Source of the DNA: Candidatus Acutalibacter stercorigallinarum
GTDB taxonomy: Bacteria > Bacillota > Clostridia > Oscillospirales > Acutalibacteraceae
NCBI GenBank assembly: GCA_019112625.1
Contig: DXIW01000021.1
Coordinates: 24,345 to 88,344 of the forward strand
Length of the DNA: 64,000 bases
Direction: 5' to 3'
Positions 54,633-64,000 of the stretch are shown here, piece by piece. The position numbers and the translations under genes are program-made. How positions within the stretch are numbered: the stretch's first letter is position 1; each line of letters opens with the position of its first letter. The notes under the pieces are model-generated. The model was given only the letters and a program-made list of their open reading frames with translations. It was not told where the DNA came from and did no database searches.

Positions 54633-55409
54633 CTATTTCACCTCCGCCAGGGTGATGCCCTCTACCAGCTCCCGGTTGAAAAACGTAAAGAGAAACAGGC
54701 AGGGCAGGGCCACCAGGACACAGCAGGCCAGCTGGATGGCCGTATCGCTGGGGGTCACGTAGACCAGGGCTACCGAGATGGGGTAGCGGTTCGCCTCCCT
54801 CAGGTAGGCGATGGGCTGCTCTACCATGTTCCAGGCGTCTAAAAAGGAGAGCAAAAAAGCGCAGACCATCCCGCTGAGGTTCATGGGGATGGCCACGCGC
54901 CACAGGATCTTCAACGCGCCGCAGCCGTCCAGCATGGCCGCGTCCATCACGCTGTCGGGAATGGACAGAAAACTTTGGCGCAGGATAAAGGTCCCAAGGG
55001 GTACAAAAATCAAGGGGAGGATGAGGGCGGCGTAAGTGTCCAGCAAGCCCAACTGGTTGAGCATGATGTAATTGGGCACCAGCGTCACCTGTACGGGCAG
55101 GACCATGAGGATCGTCAGCAGAAAAAAGACCGTGTTCCGCCCTTTGAACCGGTAGCGGGCAAAGCCAAAGCCCGCCAGCGCGGAGATGGCCAACTGGCCC
55201 ACCCCCACGCAGCAGCTCATGCCCAGGCTTTTCCAAAAGCGTATCAGGTATTGGGACTGGCCCCAGAATACCTGGTAGTAGGGCTGAAAACTCACGCCCT
55301 CCCAGGAGGCGAAGCTGCGGAGGAGCACATAGCAGAACGGCCCCAGAGAGGCGATTGCCAGCAGGATGGCGAACAGGGCGGAAACCACCTGGAAAGCAGT
55401 ATGTTTCAT
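54633..55409 (-). CDS. Carbohydrate ABC permease (MalG-like)
   Basis: SVMDAAMLDGCGALKILWRVAIPMNLSGM EAA loop. Confidence 0.92.
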   Translation of the reverse strand: MKHTAFQVVSALFAILLAIASLGPFCYVLLRSFASWEGVSFQPYYQVFWGQSQYLIRFWKSLGMSCCVGVGQLAISALAGFGFARYRFKGRNTVFFLLTILMVLPVQVTLVPNYIMLNQLGLLDTYAALILPLIFVPLGTFILRQSFLSIPDSVMDAAMLDGCGALKILWRVAIPMNLSGMVCAFLLSFLDAWNMVEQPIAYLREANRYPISVALVYVTPSDTAIQLACCVLVALPCLFLFTFFNRELVEGITLAEVK

Positions 55410-56260
55410 TCCCGGTACCGCTCCTTTCTGCTTACAAAGCCGTAGAAAACACCGAAGAAAAGCAAAATCACCGCCAGCAGGAGAATGGAGCTGACGGAAA
55501 GGTTGGCGTAGTTCAGGTTTTCGAAGCTGTTGTTGATAAAGTGCTGGAGCATATAAAGGCTGTCGCTGGGGTGCTGGCCGCCGATGAGAAAAATCTCCCG
55601 AAAGCATTTGAAGGCGTTGATGAGGGAAAAGATCAGCGCAAAAAACACAGGGTACCACATCTGCGGGGTGGTGATGTAGCGGAACTTCTGGAATGCGGAG
55701 GCCCCGTCCAGCTGGGCGGATTCGTACTGCTCTTCCGGGATGGTCACCAGGCCCGCCAGGAGCAGGATCACGGCATAGCCGGTGCTTTTCCAGAGATACA
55801 GCAGCACGGCCGCCCAAAAGCCCAGGGGGCCATCCAGCCAGTTGGCCCCGGGCAGCCCCAGGAGGGAGAGAAGCCAGTCCAGCCCGCCGGCCTTGCCAAA
55901 AATCCCCTCTGCCAGCAGCACGGTGGCCGCCACTGGCATGATGTAGGGGAACAGCAGCACGGATTTCAGCAAGGCGTACTTTTTCGCCTGGCTTTTCAGG
56001 AGCAAGGCGGTGAGATAGGCGGCTGCCATCACCAGGGGCAGCCCGGCGGCCAGAAAGCGCATACTGTTGCCGAACGCCAGCGCAAAAGAGGAATTCTGAA
56101 AGGCCTGGGCGTAGTTTTCTAGGCCCACAAAGCGCAAATGGACCCCCGCCCCTTGAAAGACAGAATACCGCATCACCAGGACGAAAGGAATGCCGGTAAA
56201 CACCAGGCACCCCAACAGCAGCGGCGCGATGAACAGATAGCCGTGCCACTCTTTTTTCAT
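55406..56260 (-). CDS. Sugar ABC permease (MalF/UgpA-like)
   Basis: EEQYESAQLDGASAFQKFRYITTPQMWYPVF. Confidence 0.92.
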   Translation of the reverse strand: MKKEWHGYLFIAPLLLGCLVFTGIPFVLVMRYSVFQGAGVHLRFVGLENYAQAFQNSSFALAFGNSMRFLAAGLPLVMAAAYLTALLLKSQAKKYALLKSVLLFPYIMPVAATVLLAEGIFGKAGGLDWLLSLLGLPGANWLDGPLGFWAAVLLYLWKSTGYAVILLLAGLVTIPEEQYESAQLDGASAFQKFRYITTPQMWYPVFFALIFSLINAFKCFREIFLIGGQHPSDSLYMLQHFINNSFENLNYANLSVSSILLLAVILLFFGVFYGFVSRKERYRE

Positions 56261-56937
56261 TCCCTCACTTCCTTTTGGACCGAGTTGGGTTCGTACATGA
56301 GAAAAACCGCGGCGGACTGGTTCCCGGGGAGAAAACCGATGCTCAACTCGCCTAAATCGGCCGGGGCGAAAAGAGCCCCCCGGGCGGTGATGGTGTCACC
56401 CTCTTGTACCTCGTGGCCCTGGGGAAGATAGACGTTGACCTGCCGGCTTTCCACCACGGTGCTGTCCCAAAGGGCGGCGTAGTCCTGACCGTCCCGCTCC
56501 CAGTCGTGAAAGATTTTTTCCACCTTCCCGGTGATCTCAAATTCTTTTCCCGCCACATGGGCGGGGTCCAGGACCATCTCTGTGAGGCCGTTAGACTGTG
56601 CCGCCACCTCTTTCACCGTGCCCTCCAGGGCGATGACCTCGTTGACCTGCAGGCCCTCCAATTCCTCCTGGGGCAAGGCGGCAGTGATTCTCGCTTTCCC
56701 CGGGCAGCGGATGGAGACACCCTCTCCGGGGAGGATACCGTCCACTCGGGCATTCAGCTGGTAGGTGTTTCCCTGGTAGGCGGCCAGGGCCTTTTCGTCG
56801 CCGGAGGACACGGCGGCAGCGAAGCTGGCGGTAAAGCCGGCCGGGGTCTGCTCGGGCTGCTCCTGGGACTGGCAGGCGGGGAGGAACAGACAGGCCAGCG
56901 CCGCGGCCAGCAGGCGTTTACACACTCTGCTTTTCAT
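56257..56937 (-). CDS. Lipoprotein with OB-fold-like (tRNA_anti-like) repeats
   Basis: Lipobox LFLPACQS; two YQLNARVDGI../FEITGKVEKI.. OB-like units; ATGA overlap with permease. Confidence 0.65.
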   Translation of the reverse strand: MKSRVCKRLLAAALACLFLPACQSQEQPEQTPAGFTASFAAAVSSGDEKALAAYQGNTYQLNARVDGILPGEGVSIRCPGKARITAALPQEELEGLQVNEVIALEGTVKEVAAQSNGLTEMVLDPAHVAGKEFEITGKVEKIFHDWERDGQDYAALWDSTVVESRQVNVYLPQGHEVQEGDTITARGALFAPADLGELSIGFLPGNQSAAVFLMYEPNSVQKEVRE

Positions 56938-58340
56938 TACGATTCCTCCAATAAGCGGGTGATCTGCCCGTAATACTCGTGGACGATCTCCCGCAGGCGC
57001 TCCTCGGAAATGTCGCCGTAAAGGAACTCGTCTTTGCGGACGTCCCCGTCCAGGGTGGCCAGCATCTCCTGCTGGATGGCCTCCATCATGTCGTTCAGCA
57101 CGCTGTCGGCGGGGGAGGGGAAGTACACCTGGTTTACCTGGTCGCAGGCGGCGTACCAGGATTCCAGCGTGGCCGCAGTCAATTTGCTGTCGCCGTCTAT
57201 AAAGCCATTTTTGTTGATAAACTTGTTGGGCGAGGCGAAGCCGTTGTTTATTTTGAACAGGCCACCGCTTCTTGTGTTTTGGTACTCTGTGGAGAGCAGG
57301 TACTCCACTACAAAGGCCGCCTCCTCGGGGCGCTGGGTGTTGGCGTTTACCCCGCAGTACATGGAGACCACCGCCGTGGCGCCCCCCTGCTGGTTGCGCA
57401 CGGGCACTACGGCTAAATCGATTGTATCGGGGTTTGGAAACACAGCGTTATCTAGCATGCGGCTGAAAAACATCGACCAGCTGAGGGCCTCCGGTTCCTG
57501 CTGAAGCAACTGCCCCAGGGCGGGGAGACTGTCTAAGAGCAGGCCGGCCAGGTCCTCCTCAGTCATGCCGATCTTCTTGTTTACCTGGTCCAGCAGATCA
57601 GGATAGATATAGGCCAGCCCGGTGTCGTGGTCATTTTTCCGCATGGATTCGGGGGAAAAAGTATGAGTGGGCCACAGCCAGCGGAGCTGCTCGGAGAGCA
57701 GAGGGTCCTGGCCGGAGAGCACATCCTGCCAGGTTTTTCCAGCAAAGGCGCTGGGGTCCACCTCCTTTTGTTCCCATATCAGGGAGGGGATGGAAAAGCA
57801 AAGGGGCACGATGACCTGTTGGCCCTGGCCGTCCCGGCCCCCGGCCAAGACCGGCTGGATCAGCTCCTCCTGGCTCACCATCTGAAACTGTTCTATGTAG
57901 CCGTCCAGGGGGAGAAAGATGCCGTCCGCTATGGATTTCGAGAGATAGGGGAACAGGCGACTGCTGTCCAGGCGTTCCCAATGCGTCCCCTCGGTGCAGG
58001 CGATGAATACGTCGGGCCCCCCGCCGGTCATGATCTCGGTGCGCAGCCGCTGGAGGGTGGCCTCCCGCTCGTCGGCGCTTTCCGGATCGCTGGGGATGAC
58101 CTCCACCTCGATCTCGCTCAGTTCCCGGCCCTGAAGCCCGGCTTGGACAGCTATAGCCTCCGCAAAACCCGATGCGGCCTCTTGCTGAAAACTGCCACCC
58201 GACTGCATATCATTTTGAAGTCCAATATCAAAACAAATTCGCAGTTTGCCGGAGTCTTTGGCGTTGCAGGAAATGAGAAGCAAGCAGAGCAAGACGCACA
58301 TGGCGAGGAAAAATACCGCATAACGAATTTTGCTTTTCAT
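56937..58340 (-). CDS. Extracellular solute-binding lipoprotein
   Basis: Lipobox LLLISCNA; GGGPDVFIACTEGTHWERL; SBP_bac_1-like. Confidence 0.88.
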   Translation of the reverse strand: MKSKIRYAVFFLAMCVLLCLLLISCNAKDSGKLRICFDIGLQNDMQSGGSFQQEAASGFAEAIAVQAGLQGRELSEIEVEVIPSDPESADEREATLQRLRTEIMTGGGPDVFIACTEGTHWERLDSSRLFPYLSKSIADGIFLPLDGYIEQFQMVSQEELIQPVLAGGRDGQGQQVIVPLCFSIPSLIWEQKEVDPSAFAGKTWQDVLSGQDPLLSEQLRWLWPTHTFSPESMRKNDHDTGLAYIYPDLLDQVNKKIGMTEEDLAGLLLDSLPALGQLLQQEPEALSWSMFFSRMLDNAVFPNPDTIDLAVVPVRNQQGGATAVVSMYCGVNANTQRPEEAAFVVEYLLSTEYQNTRSGGLFKINNGFASPNKFINKNGFIDGDSKLTAATLESWYAACDQVNQVYFPSPADSVLNDMMEAIQQEMLATLDGDVRKDEFLYGDISEERLREIVHEYYGQITRLLEES

Positions 58341-58789
58341 GGGTTTTCTCCTTAAGTAAAATACCTCCAGACTGAAAGACTTTTCTTTTAGCCAGGAGGT
58401 TTACAGACTTACTCAATAGTATCGAATGCCAGTGTTTGTGCAGTAGACACTCCGTTCCGTAGAGGTGAAATTGGTGTCATCGTAAAAACACCGTAGTGTG
58501 CAAGTTCCCCTCTGCAGCAGATCCGTTCCTGTGCCGCCGTGACCACAGGAATTATTGCCATAGGTAGTCTAAGAGGATGCGTGGTAGTAGAGGCCAACTG
58601 CTTCTGCCACAGGATAAGGTACAACGAAAAAAACTTTATTAAACAAATGATAGCATAAAATGATCACAATGTCAATACTGCACACAAATAGTTTTACTGA
58701 AAAGAACATTTTATGATATTTTCAAAAACAGAGCCGATGCGCATAACTCGGACGAATCTCACAAAACCATAAAATCCTTGCCCCCCCGC

Positions 58790-58898
58790 CCAGTAGCTGA
58801 CCTGCTGGGCCACAGCAGCAGCCAAATCACCGAGCTGTATTACGTCAAGAAAGATACCGCTCGTCTACATGGCATCACCGACGGCTTCTACCTGTGAC
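58790..58898 (+). pseudogene. Tyrosine recombinase C-terminal remnant
   Basis: PVADLLGHSSSQITELYYVKKDTARLHGITDGFYL*, LGHSS...Y pattern of integrase C-termini. Confidence 0.65.
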
Positions 58899-58913
58899 CA
58901 CTATGCGGCAGGA

Positions 58914-59015
58914 TTCACAAAAACCATCCCCGAAGTTTTGCGGCCAAAAACGGCGAAAAAGGGAAAACCGCCCCCACTCCACCCCTCAAAAGGGCAAAAC
59001 CGGGTGCGGTTTTTT
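58914..59015. repeat. Palindromic dispersed repeat, copy B
   Basis: AAACCATCCCCGAAGTTTTGC...AAAACCGCCCCCACTCCACCCCTCAAAAGGGCAAAACCGGGTGCGGTTTT. Confidence 0.65.
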
Positions 59016-59146
59016 GAGACGAATGTGGGAAAACGTACCAGGGAGCAGTGTCACCCGGCTCCCGCCACAAGTCCCAAATCAGCCGCTGCCGCTCTGGCGC
59101 TGCGAGCGAATTCGGACGGGAAACGGTGCCAGAAAAGGCAGCAGGG

Positions 59147-59920
59147 CTACCCTTCTTCTTGGAGCTCCTCCTCCCGATAGGCAACAGTCCGATACGCTTT
59201 TGGGGTGGTCCCTGTGGCTTTCTTAAACACCTGGATAAAGTGGCTCTGGGAGCTGAAGGCCAGGATAGAGGCGATCTCGTCGTAGGGGAAGCTGGAAAAC
59301 CGCAGCATGTTCTTGGCGGCTTCCATGCGCTTTTCCAAAACAAATTCCGCCACGGTGAGGCCCAATTCCTTTTTGAACAGCTGGGAGAGGTAGTTGGGGG
59401 AAAGGCCCGCCTCCTCCGCCACCCGCTGGGCGGAGAGCTTTTCGTGAAGGTGATAGTGGATGAAATTCATGGCGTCCACCACAGGCTTGGAGTAGACGTT
59501 CCGCTTTTTGGCGGCGGCCACCTCGTTTACATAAAACTGGAACATGTCCCTGTGCAGGGCGGTGATTTCCTCCATACTGGCGCACTTGTCCACCCGCTGG
59601 ATGTACAGGTCGCTGATGTCGTAGGAGCGCTGCTCCTCCAGTCCCCCTAAAATGGCCGCCCGGCAGGCCAGGGTGATGGAGGCCACGAACAGGTATTTCC
59701 GGTTGCGAATGGTGTCCTCACTGGTTTTCCCCACCAGGCCGGAAGTCCACATGCGGACGCTCTCCGGCACGGCGGCCTGGTCCCCCTCCCGCAAAAGGTG
59801 ATATTGCAGCATCTCCTCGTCGTAGCGGTGGTGGCGGTAGCCGTCCTCCCGGTGAAGGTATTCCAAATAGCGCAGCTGGGTCTCTTTGACGGCAGGCACA
59901 GGCGCCCCCTCCTTTCGCAA
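59147..59920 (-). CDS. AraC-family transcriptional regulator
   Basis: LSAQRVAEEAGLSPNYLSQLFKKELGLTVAEFVLEKRMEAAKNML...AFSSQSHFIQVFKKATGTTPKAYR; start may be 59896. Confidence 0.92.
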   Translation of the reverse strand: MRKEGAPVPAVKETQLRYLEYLHREDGYRHHRYDEEMLQYHLLREGDQAAVPESVRMWTSGLVGKTSEDTIRNRKYLFVASITLACRAAILGGLEEQRSYDISDLYIQRVDKCASMEEITALHRDMFQFYVNEVAAAKKRNVYSKPVVDAMNFIHYHLHEKLSAQRVAEEAGLSPNYLSQLFKKELGLTVAEFVLEKRMEAAKNMLRFSSFPYDEIASILAFSSQSHFIQVFKKATGTTPKAYRTVAYREEELQEEG

Positions 59921-60251
59921 AATACTGTTCTCATTTTAACACAAATCGTGAGATATTGATATATCTTCGGGACGAAAAATCTTAGAATAATGCCAGACCC
60001 CGGGGAAAGAAAACCATTCACCAGCGACAGAGAAAGGATGAGCGTATATGACAGAACTAGAGAGATCCTATCTGATGTTGACGGCGGATTTCCCCCGCAG
60101 GAACCGGAAGAACGGGAAAAAGCAGGCCAAGGACTTGTCCGCGGCACAGCCCGGCTCCCGCGCTTGGGATGCGTGCTGCCGCGTCCCAAAAAAGTGTGTC
60201 CCCGCTGCCGGCGGGAACCGCTGACAACGACAGGAAACCAGATCGGGAGGG

Positions 60252-60920
60252 ATGGGGATGGAAGAAATTCGGAGCATGGAAAGCCTGGCGGCTCTCGTAG
60301 AGTCGCTGGGCTTTTTGCCCTTGCTGAAAAACAGGGTGCCGGGCTTTTCTGTGGAGGAGCACACGCCCCCGGAGCTGTGGTTCGCCGATGGGGTGGACGG
60401 CCCCTGGGAGTGGAAGGGCCCGGTCATCCAAAACACAGGCTGCGCCTACGGAAAGTTTTTCGGCGGCAAGGCGGGCTTTATCTCCAAGGAGTGGTACCCG
60501 GACTTCGCCAACTACCGCCGGGTTGGGTACGGCTTCGACGCCCGGTACGACGACGGCCTGGCCCGGCACGTGGACAATCAGGTCTACGACGCCCTCTTGG
60601 AGCACCAGCCCCTGCTCTCCAAAGAGTGGCGGAGGCTGACGGGCATCGCAAAGCGCGGGGAGTTTGACGCCATCGTCACCCGGCTGCAGATGCAGGGGTA
60701 CGTGGTCACCACAAACTTCGAGTACGCCACCGACAAAACCGGAAAGCCCTACGGCTGGGGCCTTGCCCGGTGCGCCACGCCGGAGGCCGCCTTTGGGGAG
60801 GCCTTTACGGAAAAGGTGTACCAGCGCACCCCGGAGGAGTCCCGGCAAAAGATAGAGGCCTACCTGCGCCAGCTGCTGCCCCAGGCCACAGCGCGGCAGC
60901 TCAGGTGGATCGTGGGGTAG
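60252..60920 (+). CDS. AlkZ-related/winged-helix-like uncharacterised protein
   Basis: ELWFADGVDGPWEWKGPVIQ..CAYGKFFGGKAGFISKEWYPDFANYRR. Confidence 0.65.
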   Translation: MGMEEIRSMESLAALVESLGFLPLLKNRVPGFSVEEHTPPELWFADGVDGPWEWKGPVIQNTGCAYGKFFGGKAGFISKEWYPDFANYRRVGYGFDARYDDGLARHVDNQVYDALLEHQPLLSKEWRRLTGIAKRGEFDAIVTRLQMQGYVVTTNFEYATDKTGKPYGWGLARCATPEAAFGEAFTEKVYQRTPEESRQKIEAYLRQLLPQATARQLRWIVG

Positions 60921-60948
60921 GTAAATCCAAAAGGGAAGGAGAAGCAGT

Positions 60949-62097
60949 ATGAACTATCGCAAACTTGGCCGCACGGGGATGAACGTCAGCGAGATCGGCC
61001 TGGGCAGCGAGGCCTTTGTGGACCGGGAGGAGCAGACCTCCCTGGAGATTCTGAACGCCGCTATCCAACTGGGGGTCAACTACTTTGACCTGTACAACCC
61101 GGAGCCCTACGTCCGGGACGCCTTCGGCAAGGCCATGGCGGGACAGCGGGAGAAATTCATCCTCCAGGGGCACCTGTGCACCGCCTGGGTGGACGGCCAG
61201 TACAAGCGCACCCGGGACGTGGAGGAGGTGAAAGCCGCCTACGAGGACCTGTTCCGCCGGCTGGGGACAGATTACATCGACGTGGGCATGATCCACTACG
61301 TGGACGAACAAAAGGATTTCGACGAGGTGTTCGGCGGGCCGGTGATCCAGTTTGCTAAAGAGCTGAAAGCTGCCGGGAAGATCCGCGCCATCGGCATGAG
61401 CACCCACAACCCACGGGTGGCCATTCTTGCCGCCAAGTCCGGGGTGGTGGACGTGATCATGTTCAGCGTCAACCCCGCCTATGACCTGCTGCCTCCCACC
61501 GAGGACGTGGACTCCATTTTTGAGAAGGAGACCTACGAGAACGCCCTGTCCAGCACCGACCCGGAGCGCCAGGAGCTGTACAGCCTGTGCGAGAGCCGGG
61601 GCGTGGCCCTGACGGTGATGAAGCCCTATGGCGGCGGGGCGCTGCTCAAGGCGGAGGAGTCCCCCTTCGGCGCGGCTATGACCGTTCCCCAGTGCCTCCA
61701 CTACTGCCTGACCAGGCCCGGCGTGGCCACGGTGCTGGCCGGGGCCCACGACGTGGAGCAGCTGCGCCAGGCGGCGGCTTACTCCGACCTGCCCGAGGAG
61801 GCAAAAGATTATTCCACTGTGCTCAGCTCCGCGCCCGCCCACCGGTTTGTGGACAAGTGCATGTACTGCGGCCACTGCGCCCCCTGCACCGTGGGCATCG
61901 ACATCGCCAGCGTGAACAAGTTTTACGACCTGTGCCAGGCCCAGAACATGGTGCCGGAGACGGTGCGGGAGCACTACAGCGCCCTGCGGGTCAAGGCCAG
62001 CGCCTGCATCGGGTGCTGCGCCTGCGAGTCCCGCTGCCCCTTCGATGTAAAGATCGTGGACCATATGGCCAAGGCCAGAGAGCTGTTTGGTGAGTAA
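60949..62097 (+). CDS. Aldo/keto reductase with C-terminal 4Fe-4S domain
   Basis: NYRKLGRTGMNVSEIGLG; CMYCGHCAPC and CIGCCACESRCPF clusters. Confidence 0.92.
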   Translation: MNYRKLGRTGMNVSEIGLGSEAFVDREEQTSLEILNAAIQLGVNYFDLYNPEPYVRDAFGKAMAGQREKFILQGHLCTAWVDGQYKRTRDVEEVKAAYEDLFRRLGTDYIDVGMIHYVDEQKDFDEVFGGPVIQFAKELKAAGKIRAIGMSTHNPRVAILAAKSGVVDVIMFSVNPAYDLLPPTEDVDSIFEKETYENALSSTDPERQELYSLCESRGVALTVMKPYGGGALLKAEESPFGAAMTVPQCLHYCLTRPGVATVLAGAHDVEQLRQAAAYSDLPEEAKDYSTVLSSAPAHRFVDKCMYCGHCAPCTVGIDIASVNKFYDLCQAQNMVPETVREHYSALRVKASACIGCCACESRCPFDVKIVDHMAKARELFGE

Positions 62098-62152
62098 ACA
62101 GAAGCGGCAGGGAGCTCCCCCCCGCTTCTTACGGAACCCCAGTGGGAGCAGA

Positions 62153-62183
62153 AAAGGCCGGGAGTAATCCTCCCGGCCTTTCG
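62153..62183 (+). terminator. Intrinsic terminator
   Basis: AAAGGCCGGGAGTAATCCTCCCGGCCTTT. Confidence 0.8.
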
Positions 62184-62216
62184 CTTACCCCAAAACAGGG
62201 GAGAGACCACCAACCA

Positions 62217-62315
62217 TTTCACATAAACCATCCCCCAAATTTTGCAGGCCAAAAGAGAGCAAAAGCAGCGAACCGCCCCCACTCCACCCCTCAAAAGGGC
62301 AAAACCTGGTGCGTT
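62217..62315. repeat. Palindromic dispersed repeat, copy C
   Basis: AAACCATCCCCCAAATTTTGC...AACCGCCCCCACTCCACCCCTCAAAAGGGCAAAACCTGGTGCG. Confidence 0.65.
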
Positions 62316-62556
62316 CTGGGTGCTGGAGAGGATGGGGCGGTTGGAGACAGATGAGAGTGGATGGGAAAATCGAGTAAAAGGTCGGAAGGGAGAGACAGTC
62401 TCCACCATAACATGGCGGAAATCACAGGACGGACTTGTCTCGCCTGCCGGCTCGGGTGCTGCTCCCCAGTGGGGAGTGCCCACCCCCTCCCGCAAGCCCC
62501 AAAACAAGCGGTGCTTGTTTGGTGCTATGGCCCCAAAAGGAGAGGGAGGAAAAGGC

Positions 62557-62892
62557 TCATCCCTGCCACTTCCCGGTTTTGTACCCCTCCCCCCAGACCT
62601 GCATGGCGTCTAAAATGGGCTTAAGGCTCTGGCCCAAGTCTGTCAGGCTGTACTCCACTCTGGGGGGCACCTCAGCAAAGACCTGCCGGTGGACCAGGCC
62701 GCTCTGTTCCATGTCCCGCAGCTGGGCGGTGAGCACCTTCTGGCTCACATGGCCGATGGACTTTTTCAGCTCCCCAAACCGCTTGGTGCCGGGGAGCAGG
62801 TCCCGCAGGATGAGCACCTTCCACTTGTCCCCGATGAGGGTGAGGGTGGTCTCCACCGGGCAGGCGGGCAAATCTTTCTTCTGCTGTTCCAT
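62557..62892 (-). CDS. HxlR-family transcriptional regulator
   Basis: CPVETTLTLIGDKWKVLILRDLLPGTKRFGELKKSI; ATG at 62892. Confidence 0.93.
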   Translation of the reverse strand: MEQQKKDLPACPVETTLTLIGDKWKVLILRDLLPGTKRFGELKKSIGHVSQKVLTAQLRDMEQSGLVHRQVFAEVPPRVEYSLTDLGQSLKPILDAMQVWGEGYKTGKWQG

Positions 62893-63177
62893 AGGGTCGC
62901 CTCCTTTTAGTGTCAAATAGAAACTTACAGCATTATTATACTCCAGTGATTCTATAGGGCGCAACCCTCAGATAAGAGATTTTTGAAAAAACTTTTGGGA
63001 GGGGGAAACGCCCCACAAAGCCCCAAACGGCCCAGGCCCAAAGGTATCCTTTTGGTGCCTGCCCAATGGTTACCAGCCGGTGACCAGGCCACGGAAAAGT
63101 GCGTACTTTACAGGGGACTTGTCTTTCCGTATGATAGAGCCAGCAGAAAAAACGATAGGATGTCAGGAGGAAGCACG

Positions 63178-63768
63178 ATGAACCCCATGATTGAAAAAAT
63201 GACCAGCCGACATGCCATTCGCCGCTTTCAAAACCGCCAGGTGGAGGAGGAAGCCCTGCAGGAGATTTTGACCGCCGGGCTCTACGCTCCCTCCGCTGGG
63301 AACAACCAGTATTCCCGCATTGTGGTCTGTCAGGACCCGGAGGTGAACCTGAAGTTGGGGAAACTCAGCCGGTATATGCAGTTCAAGGGGCAAGACCCGG
63401 CCAAGACCGCCCACTCTATCTCGGCTGACCAGCCCAGCATCCAGGACGATTTCACCATTCTGGATGGCTTTTACGGTGCGCCCACGGTATTGACCATCTT
63501 CACACGCCCCGGCCAGTACGCCCACGACGATGCCGCCATGATTGCGGAGAACGTTATGCTGGCTGCCCATTTCCTGGGGGTTGCGTCCTGCTACATTGGC
63601 CGGACGGGAGAAGTGTTCGCCACGGAGTATGGCGTGGAAAAGCGCCGGGAGTGGGGGGTGCCAGAGGATATGGTACCGGTGTGCAACGTGCTGTTGGGTT
63701 ACCGGGAAGGCTCGGAACCCCACGCCAAACCCCGCAAAGAGGGGCGTATTATTCGTGTGAGGAAGTGA
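63178..63768 (+). CDS. Nitroreductase family protein
   Basis: SRHAIRRFQNRQVEEEALQEILTAGLYAPSAGNNQ; RBS AGGAGG. Confidence 0.93.
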   Translation: MNPMIEKMTSRHAIRRFQNRQVEEEALQEILTAGLYAPSAGNNQYSRIVVCQDPEVNLKLGKLSRYMQFKGQDPAKTAHSISADQPSIQDDFTILDGFYGAPTVLTIFTRPGQYAHDDAAMIAENVMLAAHFLGVASCYIGRTGEVFATEYGVEKRREWGVPEDMVPVCNVLLGYREGSEPHAKPRKEGRIIRVRK

Positions 63769-63773
63769 GCGCC

Positions 63774-64000
63774 ATGACCCAATCTCAGCGCAGAGAAACT
63801 TTGATTCATTACTTACTGCACGAGCGGCAAGAGTACACAGGTGTGTCCCTCCCGGCAGGAGAGATGGAACAGCGCCGTCTGCTGCGCGGTTTGATGAATC
63901 TCCGCCCGCCGGCCCCCGTCAGTGGGGAATTTCTGCAGGTGCAGGACGCATATTTTCAGGAGCGGTTAAAAGAGCGGGGCGTCACAAAGTTGGAAGCGCT
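63774..64000 (+). CDS. Protein-ADP-ribose hydrolase (macrodomain)-like, 3' end outside window
   Basis: MTQSQRRETLIHYLLHERQEYTGVSLPAGEMEQRRLLRGLMNLRPPAPVSGEFLQVQDAYFQERL resembles the N-terminus of that family; macro domain itself not in window. Confidence 0.55.
   Translation, partial: MTQSQRRETLIHYLLHERQEYTGVSLPAGEMEQRRLLRGLMNLRPPAPVSGEFLQVQDAYFQERLKERGVTKLEA

Noticed and set aside
58409-58624. 71 aa minus-strand ORF upstream of SBP gene
   Set aside because: No RBS or recognizable domain; may be a gene fragment but not supportable.

Overview
This 64 kb window is high-GC and looks like a gut-type clostridial (Oscillospiraceae-like) chromosome, judged from protein style only. About 56 CDSs are supported. 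I saw no rRNA, tRNA, CRISPR array or intact mobile element. Main blocks: (1) MacA/MacB-like efflux operon whose HlyD protein carries an N-terminal sigma/HTH-like cytoplasmic region, convergent with an OmpR-type two-component system; (2) SLH-anchored SGNH hydrolase and a GH3 enzyme with permuted domain order; (3) ABC-2 exporter cluster with a TetR regulator; (4) coiled-coil/FtsH/DUF308/HEAT operon; (5) two ABC exporters plus a soluble GHKL kinase and LytTR regulator; (6) two sugar ABC modules that look decayed or rearranged (truncated SBPs, frameshift, truncated permease); (7) FecBCD-FmdE operon behind a strong promoter and a ~200-nt structured leader; (8) a broken ECF sigma/partner module; (9) a soluble FtsH-like AAA+/M41 protease gene divergent from a WYL regulator-PD-(D/E)XK nuclease operon, the best candidate for an undescribed system; (10) dipeptide epimerase/DUF819/CocE operon; (11) a complete sugar ABC operon with unusual accessory proteins; (12) AKR, HxlR, nitroreductase and macrodomain genes at the right end. 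The most useful regulatory signals are three copies of an 11-bp direct-repeat response-regulator box at fixed distance from a -10 hexamer (one copy orphaned at a rearrangement junction), the structured FecBCD leader, and a 10-bp inverted repeat that overlaps the ribosome-binding site of the AAA+/M41 gene. All family calls are from reading motifs by eye; no searches were run.
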